Position numbers and translations under genes: made by a program. From Pyrenochaeta sp. MPI-SDFR-AT-0127 (Eukaryota; Ascomycota; Dothideomycetes; Pleosporales; Cucurbitariaceae), in the NCBI GenBank assembly GCA_020747015.1, contig JAGTJM010000002.1, forward strand, positions 496,001 to 560,000: a stretch of 64,000 nt of DNA, in the 5' to 3' direction. The notes under the pieces were generated by a model. The model was not told where the DNA came from. It worked only from the letters and a program-made list of their open reading frames with translations, and did no database searches. This document shows positions 47,390 through 57,541 of the stretch, piece after piece; position 1 is the first letter of the stretch; every line of letters begins with the position of its first letter.

Positions 47390-50055
47390 ATGAGACGCAG
47401 TCCAAGCCCGCCGCAAGAAGCAGAGCACATACGCCACCAGCAATTAACGCCAGAGTCGCCGCGACCGCAGAACGTCCCTTCGCCTGCCAACATTCCCATC
47501 CTGGTTGAGCAGATGGACCTCAACTTCAATGGGTCATCATACACCAACGACACGCCTGCTCCCGTGCCACAGTACCAATCGCAGTCGCAGCCACAGTCGC
47601 AAGCACCCAGCTCCTTCTCCTCGACGCCCTACTACGCCGACCAGTCGTCCGCCTCCAACTATCAGAATGTAGGGTCGCAGGGTGCTGGAGGCGGTGCGTC
47701 GGCAGGCTTCTCGCTCGCGACCGCATTCGGCGGCAACATGGGTACGCAGGCGCAAGATGCCTCTTCAATCCAGAACTTCACCCCACAGCAACAGTCGCGC
47801 GCTGCTTCTGCCAGTGACGCGACGCAGCCATCTGGCCAAGATGTTCACTCTGCGTACCCATTCTCCCATGACAGTGCGTATGCTGCCCAGCCTCTGCCTG
47901 CCCAGTCTGCCCAAGGCGCTCACTATCAGACCGATGTGCATGCTGGCACCAGTGTTGACGTACAAGCCTTGCTGGACTCTCTGACGCCTGCTGCAAACTA
48001 TGCGCCATCAGGTCAATATGCTGTCTCTCAAGTGTCCGCCCAGTCTGCGCAGTCGCAGTCCAATGCTTCATCGCTGCCTGCTGCAGCGACCAATCTCCCT
48101 CCACGACCTCCTGCGCAAGACAAACCCGTTACACACCCCAATTACAACCCGAACGATGACATCAGGTCTTTTCATCCACACAGCCAGAGAGCACCCAATA
48201 CTCAACAGCGTGGCAATAGTCAGCTATCGCCCTTGAATTTGCAACGCCACGAGTACCCGGCTGTTCCGCGTTCTGGAGCCCAGAGTCCGACAACTCCTGG
48301 GCAAGATCGTCGACAGCCAGCTCAGCGCAGTGTGACGCCCGATGATGAGGATATTCGATGGCCACCAGAAATCAACAGAAAATATGAAGAATTCATCGAG
48401 CAGGAGCGCAAGTTCGTGACCGAAGGGCAATGGGACCAGTTCCCCATGGGATCTCGTCTCTTCATTGGTGAGCTAGAGTCGGCCGTAAAAATACAAGACG
48501 TTTTCTAACACGCACCCAGGTAACCTCCCTACTGAGAAAGTGACCAAGCGAGACATTTTCCATCGATTCCACCGTCACGGACAACTTGCGCAGATATCCA
48601 TAAAGCAGGCGTATGGGTTTGTCCAATTCTTGGACACCGCATCATGTCGCCGAGCACTAGATGCTGAGCAAGGACAGGCAGTTCGGGGCAGAAAAATGCG
48701 TAAGTGAAGCTGTTCATCAAGACAGATCTATGAATATGCTACTAACAGTAACAGACCTTGAGATCTCCAAGCCCCAACGGAACACAAAGCCAAAGCCTGA
48801 TGCGCAGAACAATGGGGCTCGGAGGCGGTCACGCTCCCCAGATTATACCAGAGGTGGCACTGGGCCGCCACCCAGAGATGGTCGCTATGGTGGGAATCCT
48901 AATCCAATGTCGCCACGGGAAAGGGATCGACGGTTTCGAGATCGAGACGACTACCGGCCCATGCGATCTCCTTCACCGCGTGGGGCAGCTCGAAGCATAA
49001 GGTCCAGAGACAGAAGTCGCGAGAGATTTGACCCGCGATATCGCAGTCGATCGCGAACACCTCCTCGCAGGCACCGAAGCCCATCTCCTCGGCGAGGTTA
49101 CACTGAGGATGGCCTAGATCTTCCTCGCAGACCGCCTCATGAAGTACCTGACATTCAAATACTGGTTTTGAACGAAGCCTTGCCTCGGTATGTCAACCTT
49201 CTAGCCTAGCTCGCCAGGAGCTGCTACTTTTGACCAAACGACCATTGACACTGACTTTTGATCACAGTGACTTTATTCGTTATGTCGAAGATGCTTTTCG
49301 TTCACAGAATCTTCGAAGTAACGTTCTCATCCTGAGCGGTCGCTTTCCTGAACCGGCTGTCGTTCGAAGGCAGATACTCGAGGGAGTCTTGGCCATTGTG
49401 AGACTCGATACAACAGGCCTGTCAAAAGGCAAAGTCAGCGTACAAATATTTGATCGACGTGGAGGCGCCAATAATGTTCAGTTCAACGGTACGTGATGCT
49501 GCTTATGACATGCTGCTCATTCTGACTCTTGTAGAATACGCCGACCTCGATCCAACGACCGCTGGCTTACTCGTCAATAATGCTAAACAGAGTCAGTCCC
49601 AACCAGTACAGCCACCAGCGTCGTCGTACGGGTTCCCTCCCCAAAACATACCGCAGTTCACCCAACCAGGTTCAACTGCGTTTCCTCCAGCCCCTACCAG
49701 CCAGCCCAACGTCTCCAGTCTTATTGGCTCTCTCGACTCCACTAGTCTTTCTCAATTGCTCAGTGCAATGTCCGGAAACAACGTGCCACAAAACCCTCAA
49801 CCTGCGCCAAATCCAGGTTTTAATGCCGACCTTGCACGTCTTCTTGCCCAGGTACCCAGCCCTGCCCAAACCCCTGGTTTCGGTGGTCCGGCCCAGCCGC
49901 CATTGACCAACTTGAGCAATCAATTTCCTGGACTTGCTTCCTTCTTTGCTAGTCAAGGACAACCAGCTGCTCCACCCGTTCAGACACCACCACAAACTGG
50001 TGCTGCCCCCGATATGAGTGAGATTATGGCTCAGCTCGCTCAGTATCAACGCTGA
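47390..50055 (+). CDS. NAB3: Nab3-like nuclear RNA-binding protein, 810 aa
   Basis: Five exons join in phase: 47390-48467, 48520-48699, 48755-49187, 49268-49488 and 49535-50055. The N-terminal 330 residues are Gln/Ser/Pro/Ala-rich. A single RRM follows at about 355-425 (RLFIGNLPTEKVTKRDIF...QISIKQAYGFVQFLD), with the unusual Nab3-type RNP1 of AYGFVQF. An Arg/Ser/Asp-rich linker follows, then a second domain (VPDIQILVLNEALPRDFIRY...RQILEGVLAIV...KVSVQIFDRRGGANNVQF). The tail is Gln/Pro-rich. Nab3 acts with Nrd1 and Sen1 in termination of short non-coding transcripts. The length matches yeast Nab3 (about 800). Introns split the RRM at both borders. Confidence 0.88.
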
Positions 50056-51123
50056 ACGACATTGTTCTGCACTGGTGACTTTCGGGCATAGTGGGTGGTT
50101 ATCTTCAATATCAGCGGTAAATTATCGACATTGTGCTCATCAGCAATGCGCCTCCCATTTACCACAAGGCTCGCATCACAGCCACCCTCCACACGCTGGT
50201 CACCCACCTTCCCCTGAGGATTATATATCTACTGTCGCACATGGACACAGACTCGTTATCTTTGGCAATCCAAACTGATCGATCACACTCGAAATCAATT
50301 CGATCAGCCCTTGATGTCTGCATCGCACTCCAACACGAAGTTACATAAAAACCCAGAACATACCTATATCATAACACCCTTTCGACCCAATTATTCTGGC
50401 GATACGCTAGTTCTCGACACGACATCGAGGATATCAGTAAATTTTTCCAGCTTACGATGTGCCATACAGCACCCACCCTTTGTCTCGATATTCCTCCAGT
50501 GCCTGCGTGGTCGTCCACTTTCCGCCCATCCACCTCCGTTCCTAATCCTTTCGCGTCCTCACCACAGCGGACGAAAATTCATCTCTTGTAGCGTTCTGTT
50601 AGCGTTGATTTGCACCTTCAACTGATTCGAGTGTGTAGCGCCTATGTGGTTCTTACTTGGATCATGCGACTTTGGCGAGGCGTTATCAGATGGGTCTTGC
50701 ATGTGCTTGGCGTCTAAATATGTATTTGTGAACGAAGTCGTTGAGCACTTTCTGTAACTACTATGAAAGGAGTGAAACATAGCCAGATAGGCGCCGAGAA
50801 TGGAAATATTACACAAGAATCGTCGATATGCTAGCGCCAAGTAGTATAGAAACAACGCCAATCTATAGTGAGCCTATGAAAGCAGCCTGTGCTGGAGGTC
50901 CAGGTGTGTTGGACGCGTCGGACTTCATAGTCTACCGAGAATAGCTTAGCGCAGACGCGAGGTGTGATGACATCGTGTTCAGGTCTGCCGCGGAATCGGC
51001 CCTTTTTTCGAATCTCGAATCAAAACGTCACTACAAGCCGTTGCCAGACCAAAATATCCAACTTCTGCCGTCGCTCCTTTTTCGCCTTCTGGAACAGTGT
51101 CGTCGTTATCAAATCTATCTGCG
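50056..51123. other. Intergenic region
   Basis: About 1.07 kb of 3' and 5' flank. Short frames only; I see no named feature. Confidence 0.5.
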
Positions 51124-52383
51124 ATGAAACCTCGGCCTGGTTTCGCGACTTTCGTTGTTCTTGCTCGCCCGAACCTCGCAGCTTCGAACTTGCGGTGTCG
51201 TCGTGGTATTCACTTCGGGGCCATTGGGCAAAATCTTCAATGCCAGCATTGGAACGATAGATCGACGAGTACACAGCGGCAGATTGGGGGCGTAAAAAGG
51301 TGGAATGGACATGGCAAACGCTGTGCGTCGACATCAGCTGCGTCAGCCAGGAAGACTCAAAATGACATCGCAATGGCTCCCCCTCCACCTAGCAAGGCGA
51401 CAAAGACGAACGTACCTGTAAAATCGGCTAAATCGAACGTACCAGCAAAATCTACAACCTCATATTCGCATGCCACAGCCCCGAAGAGCGTGCCCGTGAA
51501 GCGTCCCTCCACCGCGACAACGATCCCGACGCTCAAAGCAAAGGAGAACCTCAATCCTCCACAGTTCACATATGCGCCTGAGCTCGCTGTTCCCGCGCGG
51601 AAAGCAGGTCAGAACATCGCATCGTATCTATGGAAAGCAGGGCGCGCGTACCTGAGCTTCTACAAGACAGGCATATCGCATGTGCGACAAACCTCCAAGC
51701 TCGCGAAAACACTGCGCGCGAAGGCTTCCAAGAGTCCAAAACGGGATATGAGCGAGGTTCTCACAAGGGCAGAGTGGCAAATTGTCCTCCGGAGTAAGAA
51801 GGACGTAATGAGGCTACCTGCATTTGGCGCACTCGTTCTCCTATTCGGCGAATGGCTCCCACTCGTGGTACTCTATCTTACTCCTGTGATTCCGGAAGCC
51901 TGTCGTATCCCGCAGCAGGTCCAGCGCGAATTGAGCAAACGGGAGCAGATTCGCGAGCAGCGGTTGCGAAAAGTGAGCTTGAATGCTATGCATCTCATGT
52001 CCAAGGACCAAAGGACTCCTGGGGCTTCAGGCCCTAACGCCGCAAAAGTTGTGCCTATGGACAAGACCATTGTCACATCCAAGGCTCAGGATATGACGCT
52101 CTTCGAACTTCTTCTTACGTCCGCGCGGTTCAATTGCCATTCTCGCATCTTCGACTTCTTCCAGATCACGCCGCCCAAGTTTCTCCTGAGGAGGAATGTA
52201 GGAAGCAGGTTGGCGTATCTGCAAAAGGACGACGCCTTGATTGAAAGAGATGGGGGGTGGGCAGCGCTGAACAAACAAGAAGTAGAACGCGCATGTGAAG
52301 AAAGGGGCATTAATGCTCTGGGCAAGAGAGAGGATGATCTGAGGAAGGCGCTTGTATTACAGTGGAGGGAAGGGAAGATGTAA
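51124..52383 (+). CDS. LETM1-like mitochondrial protein, 419 aa
   Basis: Intronless. The frame is open from 51097 but the first ATG is at 51124. The N-terminus is Arg/Ala/Asn-rich and free of acidic residues for about 40 residues, as in mitochondrial presequences. A low-complexity Lys/Pro/Ser/Thr linker follows. The LETM1-like ribosome-binding-type domain begins near residue 210 with EWQIVLRSKKDVMRLPAFGA, then a membrane segment (about 232-253, FGALVLLFGEWLPLVVLYLTPVIPE). The C-terminal part has the typical PPKFLLRRNVGSRLAYLQKDD and ACEERGINALGKREDDLR. LETM1-family inner-membrane proteins act in K+/H+ exchange and mitoribosome binding. This shorter one lacks EF-hands, so the exact role is open. 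Confidence 0.85.
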   Translation: MKPRPGFATFVVLARPNLAASNLRCRRGIHFGAIGQNLQCQHWNDRSTSTQRQIGGVKRWNGHGKRCASTSAASARKTQNDIAMAPPPPSKATKTNVPVKSAKSNVPAKSTTSYSHATAPKSVPVKRPSTATTIPTLKAKENLNPPQFTYAPELAVPARKAGQNIASYLWKAGRAYLSFYKTGISHVRQTSKLAKTLRAKASKSPKRDMSEVLTRAEWQIVLRSKKDVMRLPAFGALVLLFGEWLPLVVLYLTPVIPEACRIPQQVQRELSKREQIREQRLRKVSLNAMHLMSKDQRTPGASGPNAAKVVPMDKTIVTSKAQDMTLFELLLTSARFNCHSRIFDFFQITPPKFLLRRNVGSRLAYLQKDDALIERDGGWAALNKQEVERACEERGINALGKREDDLRKALVLQWREGKM

Positions 52384-52796
52384 GATAGACCCTAGAGGTA
52401 TATTATGAGATTTAGATGTGTATGACTTGGTTGGACATTGAATGAGGAGGAAAGAAGATGATATCTTGGATTAGATGGGAAGCTAGAGAAGGGAAGCAAT
52501 AACGATACCCGCAACGTGTTGTGAATGATAGAGTATATAGCTCCTTCGGTACCTTTTTGGGTATCTGTACAACTTGTTCTCGTCTCTACTTCACTCGTAC
52601 GCGGCCACTGCTCAGACATGTCTTGACTATTTCATTGCAGACTATACCCTGTTGCGTCAATCCAGGTTGAGGAGTTGAACAGAATGCAGTACAAGGCATT
52701 CATCGACCCTTGGAATCTGGATGACAAGAAGCAAGGGCGTTACATGAACGTATATCCAAGAATCTACACTTTCGCACGAGCCAAGGCAACACACTA
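52384..52796. other. Convergent 3' spacer
   Basis: This is a spacer of about 410 bp between the LETM1-like gene and the SET pseudogene. Nothing else is seen. Confidence 0.45.
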
Positions 52797-54271
52797 TCAT
52801 CTCGACTGCGCCGACTCCCTCTTACACTTCGCACACAAGCACGGCCCTTCGAACCATGGCCACAATCTCTCCGTCCTCTGCTCCAGCGCAACATTGTCGA
52901 CGCCCAAATAGCTACTAAACAACTCTTCATCCTTTGCAATTCCCCTCTTCGCAAGAAACCGTATCTTCGCGCTCCCACCCTCCCATTCCCATTCAACATT
53001 CGGCTCGCAGCTGTGATTGAAAAGGGACAAGAAGGGGGCTAATTGCGTCGACGAAGCCTCTCTCTCGATCCGCAGCGCCCGCTTTGTTGTTAGCAATCCG
53101 CGTCCAAATCGTATGGAGGACCATTGTGTAGAAGTTCCTGTTCGCGAAGATGTCTACGTTGAGTTGCTGTAGTATGCGTATTGGCGTCGTGATGGACTCT
53201 GCGAAGGTGAAGACATCGAGATGGCTGCAGTCTGCAAGGGGTTGGAGTCGCGCTATGAGCGGATGGTCGAGGGGGGAGGTTTCCACGCTGGTTTGAACGC
53301 ATGACGCGAGGATGCGGAGCATGAGTAGTGGCCGTAGGGGTGAAGCGTTGTGTGTTAGTCCTTTGGCTGGGGCGGAGAGCCAGCGGAAGTCTTGTCCGCA
53401 GAGTGCTTTGTGGTAAGTGTTTAAAGCGAGATCGTGACATGCTGCTGAGCAATACACTGCGGAGCAGCAAGTAGCTCGTGTAGGTGATGATGTTACATGG
53501 CCGTAGCAATTGTCGCAACATTCGTTTCCAACATTGCTGCAGATTCCTGTCGTTGTTCGGTCGATGAGTATGCACTCGCCCTTTTGAATGGGGCGTGCCG
53601 CATGTATTTCCAACATGTCATCTCTAGATGTCAGAGTGCTACGACCTAGATAGCACGCTGTTGGTTCCTCATTCTCTCTTAGCTCATCGTTCACGAGATT
53701 CACAACCTCCTGGCTCCTAGTGAGATGACACTGCTGCATCCACGGATACTGAACGGTGACTACACCTCCATCTCTGAGTCTATCTTTTTGCTCTTGCAAA
53801 GTACCTCCTAACGGAAGTGCAGCGTCTTTCTTCTGCTTCAAAAGTTGCCGGATGCCTTCAGCTCTCTTGCTTGCTTGACTGCTGTAACGGCCCACAGGTT
53901 TTCTTTGATACCCCTTCCCAGAACTCTGCTGCTTCCCAGTGACAGTGGCAGTCATACAATGCCTGACCAAGAGTTTCATATGCTCTCCGATTTGCTTCCA
54001 TGCCCTGTATGCTGTGCACTTCATTCACACCATTCGATACATCGTGTATAAGGGCGGCCTTGTATGCATCGCCACTGGCGAGCTCGGGATAGTTCAAGGC
54101 CAAAAAGTGACCTACGCGCTCAACGAATAGATCTAGATTATATGGCTACTCTCAAAGACGCTCGGTGCAGTCATTCACCGCTTGTATGATACTTTCAACC
54201 GCACTGAGATCAGGTGGGGGTGATTGGGCGTCATGTGTCCGGTACAACGAGGGTGCCCACGCATGTGACAT
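52797..54271 (-). pseudogene. Broken TPR/MYND/SET-domain protein gene
   Basis: Reading leftwards from ATG 54271, fragments of one SMYD-like protein follow in order. First come TPR-like sequence (LFVERVGHFLALNYPELASG; YETLGQALYDCHCHWEAAEFW) and a SET start (YLGRSTLTSRDDMLEIHAAR, PIQKGECILIDR). A MYND zinc finger follows (CCDNCYGHV...CCSAVYCSAACHDLALNTYH), then IWTRIANN and the SET core (FNHSCEPNVEWEW, ELFSSYLGVD) with a post-SET-like CLCAKC. Four defects interrupt it: in-frame TGA (54154-54152) and TAG (54148-54146), a +1 shift at the C4 run 53911-53914, and another at the G5 run 53034-53038. No intron of normal length fits any of them. It would have been a putative protein lysine methyltransferase. 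Sequencing error could explain the homopolymer shifts but not the two stops. Confidence 0.75.
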
Positions 54272-54976
54272 ACCGATGTTTTAGATTAATTCCTATTACG
54301 AAGTCTTGAAAGTATAGTCGCTTAGGACAGAAAGTGACCTGCGCCTCCACTTTGAAGTTGCCAATGTGATGATGCGTGACGTCATTCCTTGCTGGCTTCT
54401 CAGCATCTTCCACTACAAGTACCAGACATTTTAAAATGCTAGTATAAAAGGCTTTTTAATGAAAAAGTTTTATGCGATTTTCTTCGTCGTCAGAATTCCT
54501 CCTCTTGTCAACTCTGAGATATCCTAACCGCATAATGTTGTCACATACGAGGTGCTAGCACACGACACAACCTCAACATGAGTGCGCCTGCGAAGATCTC
54601 AATATGATTAACAGTACATAAATTTTTTAGAGACCATATAAGCCCTTGAGACTATTATTTCATTGGATATCCATCATAAGCCCTGGCATTTCAAGTTTAT
54701 CCATCTCCTTTTGAATACCCTCCATTTTCTCTACCGTCTTCTTCGTACCGCAAGCACTCTATGGTCTTCTCCATCGGACGAAATTCTGCCTCAGCAACAG
54801 TAGCTACTGCATCGCAATGAATGCTATATTTTCAGAGCGTTGAACGAGACGCATACCCATGGTCAATCATGAGCATCTATGTTGGCACTTCGCAAATTAC
54901 GTATGTAAGCTGTTGAGGACGGCCGAATTGCTTTCTTGTATCCGCCTGCTCAATTTCCAAAGTAGCTAACGCCGAT
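54272..54976. other. AT-rich intergenic region
   Basis: About 700 bp, noticeably AT-rich at 54430-54660. No gene or repeat is recognised. Confidence 0.45.
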
Positions 54977-55576
54977 TTAAGCATAAGATTCGACTGGAGC
55001 TTTCTTGGAAGCCCGCCAGTTCCTCATTGCTATGCTTGCAGTGAGAATGTACGTGAAACTACACTCACATATTAGCACTCATTCTGCCAATACTGGAAGT
55101 AAGGACTTACCACAACAGCAAAGAAATTGCAGCAGCTACGCCTATAATTGCACAGGATGTCCCTTTACACCGGTTCCCACCCATGCAACTGATGATAAAA
55201 GCCGTGAACCACAAGAGGCAATCCAACGTATCCAGAATTGCAAACGCCTTCAGACTAGCAAATCTTCGGAAACGCTCCGTGTGCCTGGTCAAATATTGAT
55301 ACAAGATGAAGACGCCGGATTTAATCGACTACAGAATGTTAGAGCATGCATTATGCGAAGCGTGGTGACACGAGAAATGAGAGCATGATTGATTGAATGG
55401 AAAATAAAACTTACGTAGACCAATATCAATGTTGTGCTCCGACTCCGTGGCATAGAATTGTCCGCAAGAAGCGCACAGCCGACGATGAAGGCGACCAGTA
55501 CGAAGATGGCTTGGACGATATGGATTGTTTTCCTGAACCGGTCCACGGCATGGAAGTATGAATCGAAAAAGGCCAT
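54977..55576 (-). CDS. MARVEL-like four-helix membrane protein, 145 aa
   Basis: Three exons (55576-55415, 55328-55111, 55034-54977) join in phase. Four hydrophobic segments are spaced as in fungal MARVEL-domain proteins: IVQAIFVLVAFIVGCALLA, TTLILVYSIKSGVFILYQYL, FAILDTLDCLLWFTAFIISC, and SCAIIGVAAAISLLLW. A conserved-looking polar loop with Cys lies between the third and fourth (CMGGNRCKGTSC). The tail is short and basic, then ends in Tyr-Ala. Such proteins sit in the plasma or vesicle membrane, and the function is unknown. None of the exons is long, so the gene is easy to miss. Confidence 0.8.
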
Positions 55577-56352
55577 TTTTTCTAAATTGAGCAGAATGGT
55601 CGATGTTCAGTCTGAATTTGGGTTTGTGAGTCGATCAGCGTTCGTCAGGGAGATGGTTCAGACTAATATATGGCAGCGACCGTAGTTGAAATAAACTGCC
55701 ACAAATCGCACTTATATAGCGGATCCATATTTGATATGCAGGTTCAAATCCTTACGAAAGGTTGCTCGCGTACACGTCGATCTGAGGCTGTGGTAGTTTC
55801 GAAACGGTAGCTGTTACTGCAAGTCAGGAAGGAGAATGCTCCACCCTAACCGCATTGAGACTAAAATTCTCTCGTATCTGCAGATACGAGGTTACGACGA
55901 TACGTACAGCGAGGCTGCTCGCAACCAGCACCAACGCAAGCATAGTTCGAACCCCAACAATTCTATTCTGATGAATTGTGTGTGCCAGATTGCCGTAGTG
56001 GCTATGAAGGAGATTTTATCGATGTTCCTAGCGCTCGGCCAAGCTCGTGCGCCCCCCAGGCTCTGACGTACTCTGACATGTTGACCTTTGCGCCACGATG
56101 CTGAAACGCTGGAAGAATATTAGTAGGGCATAGGTTGAATCACTGATGTTATCAAATCTGCTTCCTGTATAGGCGCTGCTGTGCCTTGTATACGACTTCG
56201 TACCTAGCTATGGCATTCAGGAGTAAACGGCTGCAAACCAAGCACTTCGTGATAGCGAGGCACCTTATTTGTCAGTCTTTCCACCCCTTACTTCCCACAT
56301 ATCTTCTTGTCTTTGCAAGGAAAGCTTTCGCTTGCTCTACTCAGATATATGC
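55577..56352. other. Intergenic region
   Basis: This holds the promoter of the MARVEL-like gene and the 3' flank of the ThuA-like gene. Short plus-strand frames are not convincing. A T-arm-like GGTTCAAATCC at 55741 has no matching tRNA stems. Confidence 0.45.
55711..55718 (-). promoter_or_regulatory. TATA box of the MARVEL-like gene
   Basis: TATATAAG on the minus strand, about 135 bp upstream of the ATG at 55576. Confidence 0.45.
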
Positions 56353-57147
56353 TCACTTAGCACTAAGTGTGTCCTCTTGTTTAGCCACCCACAATATCCC
56401 TCTTAGGATCTGGTCCATAAACCACTTAGCTTTGTATGCCTCATCGAAGTGCCCCAATGCGGTGTAGAAACTTCTTCCGCCCTCAAAATCCTGACACCAC
56501 ACCAAAGGGTGATCGTCCCCCATTTTACCATCCTTGAAACTTGTTGTATCACCCTTCAGTAGCACCTTCAAGTTTGCATTCTGTCGTGGATGCGTGCGGA
56601 AGTTGTACCATTCATCCATCCAGCCTTCTTGTCCATTTTGACCCTGGATGATCAAATGGTCTTTATTTTCCTCTTCAACGAGAACAGTACCACGCTCAGC
56701 TGGAGGATGCATATCGAAATGCACCCCAATTAACTTCCCGTACCACTCATCGTTAGGCATTCCTGATGCTGCCCCGTGTATAGCTACAACACCACCTCCT
56801 CCTCTCACAAAGCCTTTCAGAGCAGCAAGCTGCTCCTGATTAAATATCTCGCCGATGCAGTGCAGCAAGACGATGACGGAGTACCGGGCAAGTGATGGTG
56901 GCGTGAAGACGGAAGCATCTTCGCTGGCGTCAACCGTAAAGAGACCTACGTCGGCAGAGAGTGACTGCAGTCCGGCTATTCCAGCAGGTATAGAAATATG
57001 CCGGTAGCCGGAAGCTTTGCTGAAGACAAGGATGTTGAAGGGTTTATTGGCGGTCATCATTTGGTGCGGTTCTGAACAGCTGTCCTTGTGGCGAAATTCT
57101 AGGGTTGCTAGCGAAAACCGTAAGGCTTTAATAGACGCTGCAGTCAT
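56353..57147 (-). CDS. ThuA-like (class I glutamine amidotransferase-like) domain protein
   Basis: This is an intronless frame of 264 codons. The ThuA fold is clear: FNILVFSKASGYRHISI at the start, YSVIVLLHCIGEIFNQEQ, GGGGVVAIHGAASGMPND, WYGKLIGVHFDMHP, DEWYNFRTHPR, DDHPLVWCQDFEGGRSFYTALGHFDEAY. ThuA-like proteins occur in sugar catabolism and in glycosyl-related gene sets, but the reaction of fungal members is not established. Two starts are possible: ATG 57147 (as given) or the double Met at 57060, where the domain begins. The extra 29 residues are basic and might be a targeting peptide. Confidence 0.85.
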   Translation of the reverse strand: MTAASIKALRFSLATLEFRHKDSCSEPHQMMTANKPFNILVFSKASGYRHISIPAGIAGLQSLSADVGLFTVDASEDASVFTPPSLARYSVIVLLHCIGEIFNQEQLAALKGFVRGGGGVVAIHGAASGMPNDEWYGKLIGVHFDMHPPAERGTVLVEEENKDHLIIQGQNGQEGWMDEWYNFRTHPRQNANLKVLLKGDTTSFKDGKMGDDHPLVWCQDFEGGRSFYTALGHFDEAYKAKWFMDQILRGILWVAKQEDTLSAK

Positions 57148-57541
57148 TAAGCGAGAAGGGGCTTTTATAGATCAGATTAATGATCAGGGTTGCTTAAAGT
57201 GGAAATTTCAGGCTAAATTTATCGGTCCATACTTTCCATTGCCCTGTGCTGTGGACGCTGTCGTAGTTTTTCATGTTGACCATATCGCTCCGAACTCAAA
57301 GCTGGAGGTATTGTCAGGATCTTAGAGATGATTGAACCCTATTGAACTTCGTGCTTTTTCTATGACAAATGATGTCATCAATCAGGCCCCGACTTCCTCG
57401 GGCTATTTCGTGTAAGGCGTCCAATTCGCACGAAAGGTTCATTCTTCAATTCTGCACTAGAGTCAATCCATGAACCTGGACATTTGCAATTTCTGTTATT
57501 GAACATCATCGAAAATTACAACATGCCTGACATTGCAGCAT
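57148..57541. other. Spacer between the ThuA-like and RNA-repair-type genes
   Basis: A spacer of about 390 bp. I see nothing but flanking sequence. Confidence 0.45.

Noticed and set aside
53041..53175. Intron explaining the frame change inside the SET domain
   Set aside because: A GT-AG pair with CTAAC exists there, but it would delete conserved family sequence (IWTRIANN); a one-base shift at the G5 run keeps both sides intact.
55741..55755. Possible tRNA gene from a B-box match (GGTTCAAATCC)
   Set aside because: The T-stem bases do not pair, and no A box or acceptor stem is found at the right distance.
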